A stretch of DNA of 33,781 nt from Bordetella parapertussis (GCA_945882755.1 CAMCWS010000139.1:1-33781); one strand, 5' to 3'; shown: positions 17,606-25,307, counted from the first letter of the stretch. Numbers and translations are program-made. The notes: generated from the letters alone by a model not told the origin.

Positions 17606-17752
17606 GCTAGATTGCTTCGTCGCTAGATTGCTTCGCTACGCTCGCAATGACGCTGCGCTCGCAATGACGCAACTCCAATACTGTCATCGCGAGGTACGAA
17701 GCGATCCAGATTGCTTCGTCGCTAGATTGCTTCGCTACGCTCGCAATGACGC
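17606..17752. repeat. Second cluster of dispersed palindromic repeats
   Basis: Inverted units (GATTGCTTCGTCGCTAGATT... ending CTCGCAATGAC) occur near 17608-17668 and 17708-17750, with one forward unit (GTCATCGCGAGGTACGAAGC) at about 17683-17707. Together with the 16641 cluster they enclose hicAB. No gene is seen in the 17536-17847 gap; besides this cluster it holds the hic operator, a 25-bp palindrome and AT-rich DNA. Confidence 0.9.
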
Positions 17753-17778
17753 CGCCCACCAGCCCTTAATTAATAAAT

Positions 17779-17803
17779 CCAATTAAGTCATTGACTTAAT
17801 TGG
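17779..17803. repeat. Perfect 25-bp inverted repeat upstream of the capsule operon
   Basis: Two 12-bp arms (CCAATTAAGTCA and its complement) surround a single T. It is followed by CAAATTTTTAC. As RNA it could be a weak, AT-rich terminator; as DNA it is a good dimeric-regulator site. The next gene is kpsS, 120-145 bases downstream. Confidence 0.7.
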
Positions 17804-17922
17804 CAAATTTTTACGTTTTCTTAAATTAGCTACAAATAACTATTAATTTGTTGCCATATCTATTAAATCGTAATAAAGTTCGCACAAATTCATTTGAAAA
17901 TAATGTTTTATGGTCATTTGTC

Positions 17923-19206
17923 ATGCGTTTGTGGGCTTCCCACTGCGGTAGCCTGCATAACCACAAAAAAGCTTTGAAAAACGATCTTTATTTACAAACA
18001 GTTTCTGCCAATCCCGCGCTGACCGCCTTGCTGCAAAGCCGTTCGGTGTTGTTGTTGCAAGGGCCGGTGGGGCCGTTTTTTGATCGGCTGACAGAGTGGT
18101 TGAAAGCCAAGGGTGTGCCGCTCGTCAACCGTGTGGTGTTCAGCGGTGGCGACGAATGGGATTGCAGGGCGCAGATACCTTTGCATTTCAAATCCACCTT
18201 GGTCGAGTGGCCCATGTATTTGCAGTACCTCTTCAACACCTTCAAGGTGGATTGCATTGTGCTGTTTGGCCAAGCGCGTCCGCATCACGCCAAAGCCATG
18301 GTGTTGGCGAGTTTGTTGGGCATCAAAGTGGTGGTGGTGGAAGAGGGTTACTTTCGGCCGCGCTATCTCACCCTTGAGCTTGGTGGGGTGAACGGCTACT
18401 CCAGCACCCTAGAGCGCTACCGCTGGTCATTTGACACAAGCACCCCGCCAGCCGCACCCCCCGTCAGCGCATGGGAGCAAAGCGTTCGCATGGGTTGGTA
18501 TGCCGCCATGCATTACGCCGTCATGGCGTGGCGGCATTCCCATTTTCCTTTTTACCAGCACCATAAAAACACCTCGGTGGTTCAGCAAGCTGCTTATTGG
18601 CTTCGCTCTTGGGCAAAAAAGGCCGTGCACCTTGGGCAAGACACACGCAAGCTGGCAGCGATGAAGGGCGGCTCGTATTTCTTTGTACCTCTGCAGCACG
18701 ACTTGGACGCCCAAATTGAACTGCACAGCGCGTTTGCCAAAAACACCGACTTCATTGTGCAGGTCATGCAGTCGTTTGCACAACACGCCCCCAGCCACTT
18801 GCGCTTGGTCTTCAAGCAGCACCCCATGTCACGTGGTGGCTTGGGTCATGCTGACATCGTCGCAGCCAAGGCCAAAGAACTTGGCATTGCCCACAGGGTG
18901 GTGTTTTTGACTGAGGGCAAAGCTGGCTTGTTGGTGAAAAAGGCCCAAGGCGTGGTTTGCATCAACAGCACCGTGGGTTTGATCGCCCTGCAACAAGGCA
19001 AGCCCTTGTGCGCTTTGGGTGAAGCCATTTATGGCGACTTTGACGGCGTGTTCAAAGGTGGCTTGGATGCGTTTTGGGGCATTCAAGCGCATGTGCAAAG
19101 TTTGTTGTGCATCCGACAAATGGCTGCTTTGCAGCACCTGACGCAAATGCCAGGGGATTTGTATGCCACTTCATCTGTCAAATTGCCATGGTCGCCCTTG
19201 CCATGA
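17923..19206 (+). CDS. kpsS: Capsular polysaccharide protein KpsS
   Basis: The conserved KpsS domain begins at VLLLQGPVGPFFDRL. VVVEEGYFRPRYLTLE (donor-site region), LVFKQHPMSRGGLGHADIV and CINSTVGLIALQQGKPLCAL are characteristic. In group 2 capsules KpsS is a beta-Kdo transferase that starts the poly-Kdo linker on a lysophosphatidylglycerol anchor, together with KpsC. The start is uncertain: the frame is open from a TTG at 17848, ATG 17923 gives 427 aa, and homologues usually begin near the VLLLQG strand, so the true start may lie further downstream. The stop overlaps kpsE as ATGA. Confidence 0.88.
   Translation: MRLWASHCGSLHNHKKALKNDLYLQTVSANPALTALLQSRSVLLLQGPVGPFFDRLTEWLKAKGVPLVNRVVFSGGDEWDCRAQIPLHFKSTLVEWPMYLQYLFNTFKVDCIVLFGQARPHHAKAMVLASLLGIKVVVVEEGYFRPRYLTLELGGVNGYSSTLERYRWSFDTSTPPAAPPVSAWEQSVRMGWYAAMHYAVMAWRHSHFPFYQHHKNTSVVQQAAYWLRSWAKKAVHLGQDTRKLAAMKGGSYFFVPLQHDLDAQIELHSAFAKNTDFIVQVMQSFAQHAPSHLRLVFKQHPMSRGGLGHADIVAAKAKELGIAHRVVFLTEGKAGLLVKKAQGVVCINSTVGLIALQQGKPLCALGEAIYGDFDGVFKGGLDAFWGIQAHVQSLLCIRQMAALQHLTQMPGDLYATSSVKLPWSPLP
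17931..17956 (+). promoter_or_regulatory. RfaH ops-like element with a preceding hairpin at the head of the kps operon
   Basis: GCGGTAGCCTGC (17945-17956) differs by one base from the ops core GCGGTAGCGTGC, the RfaH loading site of capsule and O-antigen operons. A 5-bp hairpin (GTGGG-CTT-CCCAC, 17931-17943) precedes it. It falls within the weakly supported N-terminal extension of kpsS, so it could be in the 5' leader. Chance similarity is possible. Confidence 0.35.
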
Positions 19207-20342
19207 ACTCCGCGCAGTTCATGTGGGCCTCGGTCGGTCAGGCTTGGGGCGTGCTGGTGCGTTGGCACTTGTTTTTGTGGTGCGTGGTCTTGCCCACTGC
19301 TTTGGCGGTGTCTTATTACGGCTTCATTGCCTCCGATGTGTACGTGTCGCAGTCCTTGTTTGTGGTGCGCAGCCCCGAGCGGCAAAGCACCTCGCCGCTG
19401 GGCATGTTGTTCAAAGGCGCGGGGTTTTCAAGGGCGCAAGACGACGCTTATGTGGTCAACGACTTCATGCGTTCGCGTGAGGCCTTGACGGCGCTGGAGA
19501 CCAAGCTAAACATCAAGCAAAAATTTGCCGACGAGGCCATTGACCCGTTCAGCCGTTTTACCGGCATTGACCCCGACCCCAGCTTTGAAGCGTTTCACCG
19601 CTATTTCCAAAAACACGCCGAGCAGCAAATTGACACGCTCTCCAGCATCACGACGCTGACCATCCGTGCGTACACGCCGCAAGACGCCCAGCGCATCAAC
19701 GAAGAACTGCTGCGCTTGAGTGAGGCGAGGGTGAACCAACTCAACACCCGAGGGCGGCAAGACCTCATCAACTTTGCCCAGCAAGAGGTGGCAGAAGCAC
19801 AGCGGCGAGCCTTAGAGGCCTCTTTGGTGCTGGCCGATTACCGCAACAAAAAAGGCGTCATCGATCCCGAGCGGCAAACCGCCATTCCGCTGCAACAAAT
19901 TGCCAAGCTGCAAACCGAACTTTTGGCCGCCAAAACCCAGTTGGCGCAGGTGATGTTGCTGGCCCAAGAGAACCCGCAAATTCCCAGCTTGAAGCAAACC
20001 GTGGCCATGCTGGAAAAAGAAATTGCCATTGAAAGCGCCAAGGTGACGGGCGACAGCAAACAGTCGCTGGCCAGCAAAGCCGCCGACTTTCAAAAGCTGG
20101 CCATGAACAAAGAGTTTGCCGACAAGATGTTGGCGGGGGCGCTGACCACCTTGGAGCAAGCCCGTACCGAGTCGCAACGGCAGCAACTGTATTTAGAGCG
20201 CATTTCCCAGCCTAGCTTGCCTGATGCGGCATTGGAGCCACGCCGTGTTCGGGGTGTGCTGACTGCATTTGTGCTGGGTCTGTTGTTTTGGGGCATTGCC
20301 GCCATGGTGATTGCTGGTGTGAAGGAGCATCGACATGCTTAA
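19203..20342 (+). CDS. kpsE: Capsule export inner-membrane/periplasmic protein KpsE
   Basis: The 379-aa polysaccharide co-polymerase-type protein has a TM helix near residues 20-40 (HLFLWCVVLPTALAVSYYGF), a large periplasmic domain with coiled coil (about 170-320) and a C-terminal TM helix before a short basic tail. QSLFVVRSPERQ and the R-x-D/S repeats early in the periplasmic part fit KpsE, which bridges the KpsMT ABC transporter to the outer-membrane exporter. The ATG at 19203 overlaps the kpsS stop as ATGA; a longer frame extension inside kpsS is an artefact. Its 3' end overlaps the kpsM start by eight bases. Confidence 0.92.
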   Translation: MNSAQFMWASVGQAWGVLVRWHLFLWCVVLPTALAVSYYGFIASDVYVSQSLFVVRSPERQSTSPLGMLFKGAGFSRAQDDAYVVNDFMRSREALTALETKLNIKQKFADEAIDPFSRFTGIDPDPSFEAFHRYFQKHAEQQIDTLSSITTLTIRAYTPQDAQRINEELLRLSEARVNQLNTRGRQDLINFAQQEVAEAQRRALEASLVLADYRNKKGVIDPERQTAIPLQQIAKLQTELLAAKTQLAQVMLLAQENPQIPSLKQTVAMLEKEIAIESAKVTGDSKQSLASKAADFQKLAMNKEFADKMLAGALTTLEQARTESQRQQLYLERISQPSLPDAALEPRRVRGVLTAFVLGLLFWGIAAMVIAGVKEHRHA

Positions 20343-21225
20343 CGCCACCGTCATTGCGAGCGAAGCGAAGCAATCCCCCGTCATTGCGAGGGGCGCAGCC
20401 CCGAGGCAATCCAGATCGCCACGTCGCTTCGCTCCTCGCGATGACGGGTCTCTATGGCACGGCCTGAGTGTGCAAATCCGGGTCATCAAAGCGCTGATCC
20501 TGCGGGAAATGATCACCCGCTTTGGCCGACACAACATTGGGTTTTTGTGGATGTTCATCGAGCCCATGATGTTCTCCATCGGCATCACGGTGCTGTGGGC
20601 GTGGACGGGCGGCCACACCAAGGGCACCATTCCCGTGGCGGGTTTTGCCCTGACGGGTTATTCCGCCATCGTGGGTTGGCGCAACTTGGTCAGCCGCACC
20701 TCGGGCAGCATCAAAGCCAACAAAGCCCTGCTGTACCACCGCGTGGTCACGATTTTTGACATCTCTTTCAGCCGTGCTTTTTTGGAGTTTTCAGCGGTGT
20801 CGGTGTCTTTGCTGGTGCTGACCTTTGTATTCACCCGCCTAGACCTGATGGACCTGCCAGCCGACCCCTTGCAAGCGGCGCTGGCGTGGTGTTTGCTGGG
20901 CTGGTTTTTCATTTCTGCCGGTTTGGTGTCGGTGTATTTGGATGAACGCTCCGAAATTTTCGAGCGGGTCTGGCATGTGTTCTTGTACCTCACGCTGCCC
21001 CTCACAGGCGCGTTTTCCATGGTGAGTTGGTTGCCCACAGGCGCTCAAGAATTCATTTTGTACTCGCCCATGGTGCATGGCGTGGAAATGCTGCGCGAGG
21101 GCTACTTTGGCGGCGGCATTCATGCCATGTATGACGTGGGTTATTTGGTCACTTGCAATATGGTGCTGACCGCGGTGGCTTTGCTGTTGATCAACAAGGT
21201 CAGCAAACTGGTGAAGGCCGAATAA
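20335..21225 (+). CDS. kpsM: Capsule ABC transporter permease KpsM with a repeat-encoded N-terminal insert
   Basis: The 296-aa ABC-2-type permease has six hydrophobic helices. The native domain begins SLWHGLSVQIRVIKALILRE, followed by MITRFGRHNIGFLWMFIEPM, typical for KpsM, which moves the polysaccharide across the inner membrane with KpsT. Residues 6-38, between the start codon and SLWHGL, are translated from dispersed palindromic repeats (VIASEAKQSPVIARGAAP... RFAPRDDG). No in-frame ATG lies after the insert; a GTG at 20470 is the only late alternative and has no clear ribosome-binding site. The start overlaps kpsE by eight bases. Confidence 0.9.
   Translation: MLNATVIASEAKQSPVIARGAAPRQSRSPRRFAPRDDGSLWHGLSVQIRVIKALILREMITRFGRHNIGFLWMFIEPMMFSIGITVLWAWTGGHTKGTIPVAGFALTGYSAIVGWRNLVSRTSGSIKANKALLYHRVVTIFDISFSRAFLEFSAVSVSLLVLTFVFTRLDLMDLPADPLQAALAWCLLGWFFISAGLVSVYLDERSEIFERVWHVFLYLTLPLTGAFSMVSWLPTGAQEFILYSPMVHGVEMLREGYFGGGIHAMYDVGYLVTCNMVLTAVALLLINKVSKLVKAE
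20350..20446. repeat. Dispersed palindromic repeat inserted in frame in kpsM
   Basis: Two forward units (20350-20375 and 20380-20413, GTCATTGCGAGCGAAGCGAA and GTCATTGCGAGGGGCGCAGC types) and one inverted unit (20416-20446, ending CTCCTCGCGATGAC) are translated as kpsM codons 6 to 38 without a stop. The family is otherwise intergenic in this window. Confidence 0.92.
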
Positions 21226-21227
21226 CC

Positions 21228-21875
21228 ATGCTGCAAGTGCAAAGCGTTAGCAAGTCCTACCAGTTGCAAGGCGAGGTGTTGAATGTGCTGCAAGACATCA
21301 ACTTCGACCTGAATTTGGGCGACAAAGTGGCCATCTTGGGGCGCAACGGCGCTGGCAAATCCACGCTGATTCGCCTGATTGGCGGCATGGAAAAGCCAGA
21401 CGCCGGACGCATCCACAGCAGCATGTCCATCTCTTGGCCGCTGGGCTATGCGGGTGGGGTGCAAGGCTCTTTAACCGGCCTAGACAACATTTACTTTTTG
21501 TGCCGCATTTACGGCGCAGACCCCTTAGCCGTGAAAGATTACGTGGCCGACTTCACCGAGCTGGGCAAGTTTTTGTGGGAACCCGTGAAAAGCTATTCAT
21601 CGGGTATGCGTGGCAGGTTGGGTTTTGCGCTGTCCATGGCGTTTAACTTTGATTGCTTGCTGATAGACGAGGGTTTGTCTGCTGGCGACTCCCGCTTCAC
21701 CCAGCGCTGCCACGACGCCTTGACCAGCAAAAAAGACAAATCTATTTTGATGGTGTCGCACTCCGAGGCCAGCATCAAAGAGTTTTGCGAGCAAGCCTAT
21801 GTGCTGCAAGGCGGTCAGTTGCACAGCTTTGACACCCTGGCCAGCGCCTATCAGTTTTACGAGCAGTCCCACTGA
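21228..21875 (+). CDS. kpsT: Capsule ABC transporter ATPase KpsT
   Basis: The 215-aa ABC ATPase has Walker A GRNGAGKST (38-46), signature SYSSGMRGRLGFA (122-134) and Walker B CLLIDE (143-148), followed by a switch His (MVSHSE). The signature and short length are typical of KpsT/RfbE-type polysaccharide exporters. Unlike Wzt-type proteins it has no C-terminal glycan-binding domain, so export probably does not depend on terminal sugar recognition. The start at 21228, two bases after the kpsM stop, is preferred over an extension inside kpsM. Confidence 0.95.
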   Translation: MLQVQSVSKSYQLQGEVLNVLQDINFDLNLGDKVAILGRNGAGKSTLIRLIGGMEKPDAGRIHSSMSISWPLGYAGGVQGSLTGLDNIYFLCRIYGADPLAVKDYVADFTELGKFLWEPVKSYSSGMRGRLGFALSMAFNFDCLLIDEGLSAGDSRFTQRCHDALTSKKDKSILMVSHSEASIKEFCEQAYVLQGGQLHSFDTLASAYQFYEQSH

Positions 21876-21877
21876 AC

Positions 21878-23068
21878 ATGAAAACCCCCCTCATCGCTGT
21901 CTTTCTTGTTTCGTTGTTAAACGGTTGTGCCTCATTCAAAGAATGGCTGCCCAGCTCTGGCCCCAGCCGCAAAGACATCGTTGGCGAAGAGGTGGTGAAA
22001 AAGCCCTCGGACCCCAATGCACCCACAGTGCAGTTGATCGAGGTGAACGAGGCAACGCTTAGGCTGGTGAACAACGCCCAAAAGCTGGGCCAGTTTTCCA
22101 CGCTGTTCAAACAGGCCGACACCAACCGCAACTTGGTGGGGGCGGGGGACGTGTTGGACGTGAACATTTGGGAAGCGTCTCCCGCGCTGTTGTTTGGCGG
22201 CTCGGCGGTGACGGCACTGCCCACCGCCGGTGCATCCAGCGCCAAGGCCAGCACCTTTCCCGACCAAGTGGTGAATGTGGACGGCAACATCAGCATTCCG
22301 TTTGCTGGCAGCATCAAGGCCGCTGGCAAAAGCACCCATGCCATTGCGCAAGACATCACCGCGGCGCTAAAAAACAAGGCCAATATGCCGCAGGTGATGG
22401 TGCGCATGACACGCAACACCACCTCGGCGGTGACGGTGGTGGGCGAGGTAGCCAACAGCCAAATCATTCCCTTGACGCCAAGGCAAGAAAAACTGTTGGA
22501 CGCCATTGCCGCTGCTGGCGGGGTGAAGCAAGCCATCAACAAAATCACCATACAACTGGCTCGCAACGGGCAGGTTCACAGTATGCCGCTGGAGAGCGTT
22601 ATCAAAGACCCCTCGCAAAACATCAGCTTGGCCGCGGGGGACGTGATTACCGCTTACTTTCAGCCCTACAGCTTCACCGCCTTGGGTGCCACGGGGCAAA
22701 ACCAAGAGGTGGCGTTTGAGGGGCAGGGCATTTCCTTGGTGCAAGCCTTGGCTAGGGTGGGCGGCTTGCAAGACAACCGCGCCGACGCCAAAGGGGTGTT
22801 TGTGTTTCGGTTTGAAGACCCCGAGGCCGTACCCGAGCAAGCCAGAGGCGGCATACGCACCGACGACAACAAAGTGCCGGTCATTTACCGCATGAACTTG
22901 GCCGATGGGTCGGCGTTTTTAACGGCGCAAACCTTCCCCATGAAAAACAAAGACGTGGTGTATGTGTCCAACGCCTCGTCGGTGGAATTGCAGAAGTTTT
23001 TGAACATCTTGGTGTCGGGCATTTACCCCGTGGTGAATGTCAACAATATTTTGAAAGGCAACTTGTAG
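21878..23068 (+). CDS. Outer-membrane polysaccharide export lipoprotein (Wza/KpsD-type OPX)
   Basis: The 396-aa protein has a lipoprotein signal (LLNGC, Cys17). The polysaccharide-export domain follows, with LVGAGDVLDVNIWE (near 87-100), VNVDGNISIPFAGSIKAAGK and the VTVVGEVANSQIIPL SLBB-type strand, then a second SLBB-like region (DVITAYFQPYSF and VALTRVGG-like LVQALARVGGLQD). Such OPX proteins form the octameric or related outer-membrane channel. In kps systems this is the KpsD role, but the size is closer to Wza/CtrA; hence no symbol is given. It starts two bases after kpsT and ends two bases before the next gene. Confidence 0.9.
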   Translation: MKTPLIAVFLVSLLNGCASFKEWLPSSGPSRKDIVGEEVVKKPSDPNAPTVQLIEVNEATLRLVNNAQKLGQFSTLFKQADTNRNLVGAGDVLDVNIWEASPALLFGGSAVTALPTAGASSAKASTFPDQVVNVDGNISIPFAGSIKAAGKSTHAIAQDITAALKNKANMPQVMVRMTRNTTSAVTVVGEVANSQIIPLTPRQEKLLDAIAAAGGVKQAINKITIQLARNGQVHSMPLESVIKDPSQNISLAAGDVITAYFQPYSFTALGATGQNQEVAFEGQGISLVQALARVGGLQDNRADAKGVFVFRFEDPEAVPEQARGGIRTDDNKVPVIYRMNLADGSAFLTAQTFPMKNKDVVYVSNASSVELQKFLNILVSGIYPVVNVNNILKGNL

Positions 23069-23070
23069 CC

Positions 23071-24846
23071 ATGAGCAACCTCAAAGCCATACACGAGGCC
23101 ACACGGCTTCAACCCATCAACAAACTGATGGTGGTGGGCCACCCCTTGTCGGGCTATGCGTCTGTAGAGCAGGTGCTGGACCGCAGTGGGCTGCAAGCCG
23201 CCGCAGCGTCTAAAAGCCAAGGCCTCAGCCCCACGCAGGTGTCAGACATGTTGCTGCGTGCCTACCGCGTACAGCCCTTGAACGAGCTGCAAACCTTGGA
23301 CAACTTCAAGCCCATTGCACCCAGCCCTGTGTGGCAAACCTTGGCGTTGGATTTGCTGCTGGGCAACTTGGAGCAAGAGCTGTGGGGCTGGGCAGACCCG
23401 CAAGCCATTTACCTGCTGGACTACTGGAAAAACCTAGACCACCAACTAGCCTTTGTGCTGGTGTACGACAGCCCCCAAGCGTCCTTGGCCAGTTTGTTTG
23501 ACAACCCTGAGGTGGACTGTACCGAGCATGTTGTGAAGGCGGCCAGTGACAACTGGCTGGCCTACAACGAAGCCTTGCTGAACTTTTACCTTGGCAACAC
23601 CGAGCGCTGTTTGCTGGTGCATGGCCAGCAGGTCAGGGCCAAAACGGCAGACTGTTTGCGTCAGGTACAGCACCAAATGGGGGTGGAACTGAAGATGCCG
23701 TTTGATGATTTAGCGGCTGAGCTAAAGCAAACTGGGTGGAATACCCTGCAAGTAGAACTGTGCGCCCGTGTCATATCCGCCAACCCCAAGGTGGGGCAGA
23801 TGTATACCGACTTGCAGTCGGTGGCCAGTTTGCCGATGGGCAATGCGATGGATAAGCCCAGTTTTGATACCGACATGGCGGTGTTGAGTAAGTTTGTGGC
23901 GCTGCACAGGTCTAACCTGAAGATTCAGCAGGTGGTGGAGGAGCTGAAGGCGGCGAAAGAGGCTCAAGCGCAAGCGCTGAATCAGCGCTTGGCGGAACTG
24001 GTGCAAAGCTATGAACATTCACAAGCGCATGGACATGCATTGGCGCAGGAAAAGCAGCATTTGCTTGCATTGGCTGAAGATCGACTGAGAAACATAGATG
24101 AATTGAAGGCGGCGAAAGAGGCTCAAGCGCAAGCGCTCAATCAGCGCTTGGCGGAACTGGTGCAAAGCTATGAACATTCACAAGCGCATGGACATGCTTT
24201 GGAGCAGGAAAAGCAGCATTTGCTTGTATTGGCTGAAGATCGACTGAGAAACATCGAAGAACTCAGGCAAAGGGATGGGGAGTTGCAGGGCAGGGTGGGT
24301 GAATTAGCGGGGCAGCTTCAACAAGCTAAGGATGAGGTGAATCAACATGCAGCGGTGGCGGCAGCTGACTATGTGACAAGTAATAAGGCGCTGGAAGAAG
24401 AAAACCAGTTGCTCCTTGAGGAGCTGTTTAAGTTGCAAGAAGAGTTAGAAAATAACTATTTAGAAAAAAACTTACCCCACAAAAGCAAGGAAAAAAAAAC
24501 AAATCAAATAACCAAAACTCAGATTTATGAATCAGCCTTGCAAGTAAAAGAAGATTTACCTTACAAGCTCGGTGCGGCAGTGATCGGATGTAAGAGATCA
24601 TTATTCTCATACATATCCCTACCGTTTGAATTAAAGAAAATATCAAAAGAATTTAGCAAAAAAAATAAAAAAGATATAAACACACAAAACAAAAATGAAC
24701 AAGCAGAAATTGAACGAGTGAAAAACCACTTGTCGTATAAATTTGGTGAAACGCTAATACAAACTGGAATAAATCCAATAAGGATTTTAATGTTACCTTA
24801 TAGATTTAATAAAATATATAATGAATGGAAAAAACTAAAAAAATAA
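23071..24846 (+). CDS. Sulfotransferase-like protein with long coiled coil and AT-rich C-terminal repeats
   Basis: This 591-aa protein is not matched to a named family with certainty. Residues 1-260 resemble the P-loop sulfotransferase fold: KLMVVGHPLSGYASVEQVLD sits where the usual GxPRSGT loop would be, with the Arg replaced, and FVLVYDSPQASLASLF resembles the RDP strand. Activity is thus doubtful. Residues 290-470 are a coiled coil containing a 53-residue tandem duplication. The C-terminus holds two similar 40-residue segments (LPYKLGAAVIGCKRSLFSY and LSYKFGETLIQTGINPIRI). From about 24440 the DNA becomes AT-rich, so the 3' end has a different origin. It starts two bases after the OPX gene. 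Confidence 0.8.
   Translation: MSNLKAIHEATRLQPINKLMVVGHPLSGYASVEQVLDRSGLQAAAASKSQGLSPTQVSDMLLRAYRVQPLNELQTLDNFKPIAPSPVWQTLALDLLLGNLEQELWGWADPQAIYLLDYWKNLDHQLAFVLVYDSPQASLASLFDNPEVDCTEHVVKAASDNWLAYNEALLNFYLGNTERCLLVHGQQVRAKTADCLRQVQHQMGVELKMPFDDLAAELKQTGWNTLQVELCARVISANPKVGQMYTDLQSVASLPMGNAMDKPSFDTDMAVLSKFVALHRSNLKIQQVVEELKAAKEAQAQALNQRLAELVQSYEHSQAHGHALAQEKQHLLALAEDRLRNIDELKAAKEAQAQALNQRLAELVQSYEHSQAHGHALEQEKQHLLVLAEDRLRNIEELRQRDGELQGRVGELAGQLQQAKDEVNQHAAVAAADYVTSNKALEEENQLLLEELFKLQEELENNYLEKNLPHKSKEKKTNQITKTQIYESALQVKEDLPYKLGAAVIGCKRSLFSYISLPFELKKISKEFSKKNKKDINTQNKNEQAEIERVKNHLSYKFGETLIQTGINPIRILMLPYRFNKIYNEWKKLKK
23944..24261 (+). repeat. Tandem duplication of 159 bp inside the coiled-coil gene
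   Basis: Two adjacent 159-bp units (23944-24102 and 24103-24261) differ at only seven positions by eye, about 96% identity. Each encodes 53 residues (LKAAKEAQAQALNQRLAELV ... RLRNI[DE]E). The near-identity implies recent duplication. The unit keeps the reading frame. Confidence 0.95.
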
Positions 24847-24864
24847 AATCAAAATAAACAATGA

Positions 24865-25275
24865 ATTAAGATAAATAATTTATTAAAAAATGGAAGCTAT
24901 TCTAACGATAATTTATCTGATTTAATTTGGAAGGCGAGAAAACATGTATTAGATAAAGGAAATAAAAAATTAAGAAAAATCAAGTTATATTGTAAAAGTT
25001 TCAGATGATATTATAAAACAATTGAAAACCCTGGGCGGTTGTCAAAGAAAATTTACATAAATAAATATAATGAAAATATAAAAAAAGTAAAAAAATTCAA
25101 TGCTAAATTCAAAAAAAGTGCCGAAACAGAATTCGTAACTGGATCCGCACCATTTCTAACAAATTCATGTGTAAATATTACTTATATTAATATTAAAGAA
25201 GGTATAAAGTTGCAGAGGATTTTTTATGATAAATCTGATTTGGTAAGTATTGCTTGTATACCTGAAGTAATTTAA
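24865..25275 (+). pseudogene. Remnant reading frame of unknown origin
   Basis: After the coiled-coil gene the same frame continues with stops at 24862-24864 and 25006-25008. It encodes about 47 codons (NGSYSNDNLSDLIWKARKHV...), then, after the TGA, about 90 codons ending in SDLVSIACIPEVI at 25275. Such long open runs in very AT-rich DNA suggest a decayed gene. The only start for the second part is a TTG at 25039 without a ribosome-binding site. I do not recognise the protein. Confidence 0.35.
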
Positions 25276-25283
25276 AAAATTTC

Positions 25284-25307
25284 TATTTATTTATTTATTT
25301 ATTTATT
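25284..25307. repeat. TATT tetranucleotide repeat (six copies)
   Basis: Six perfect TATT units lie in the non-coding AT-rich stretch after the remnant frame. No gene starts close enough for classical phase variation. Confidence 0.9.

Noticed and set aside
16641..17752. CRISPR array
   Set aside because: Units lie head-to-head in both orientations with irregular or no spacers, and belong to a dispersed palindromic family; no cas genes are present.
17598..17786. Open frame of 62 codons with VIAS/CFVARLLRYARND-type peptides
   Set aside because: It is translated entirely from dispersed palindromic repeats and has no ribosome-binding site.
19074..19202. N-terminal extension of KpsE inside kpsS
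   Set aside because: The ATGA overlap at 19203 gives the natural coupled start with a normal N-terminal membrane helix.
21153..21227. N-terminal extension of KpsT into the kpsM 3' end
   Set aside because: The extension has no ABC ATPase similarity; the ATG at 21228 gives the standard KpsT start.
25284..25307. Phase-variable tetranucleotide repeat
   Set aside because: The TATT run is about 360 bp from the next start codon and not in a gene or recognisable promoter spacer.
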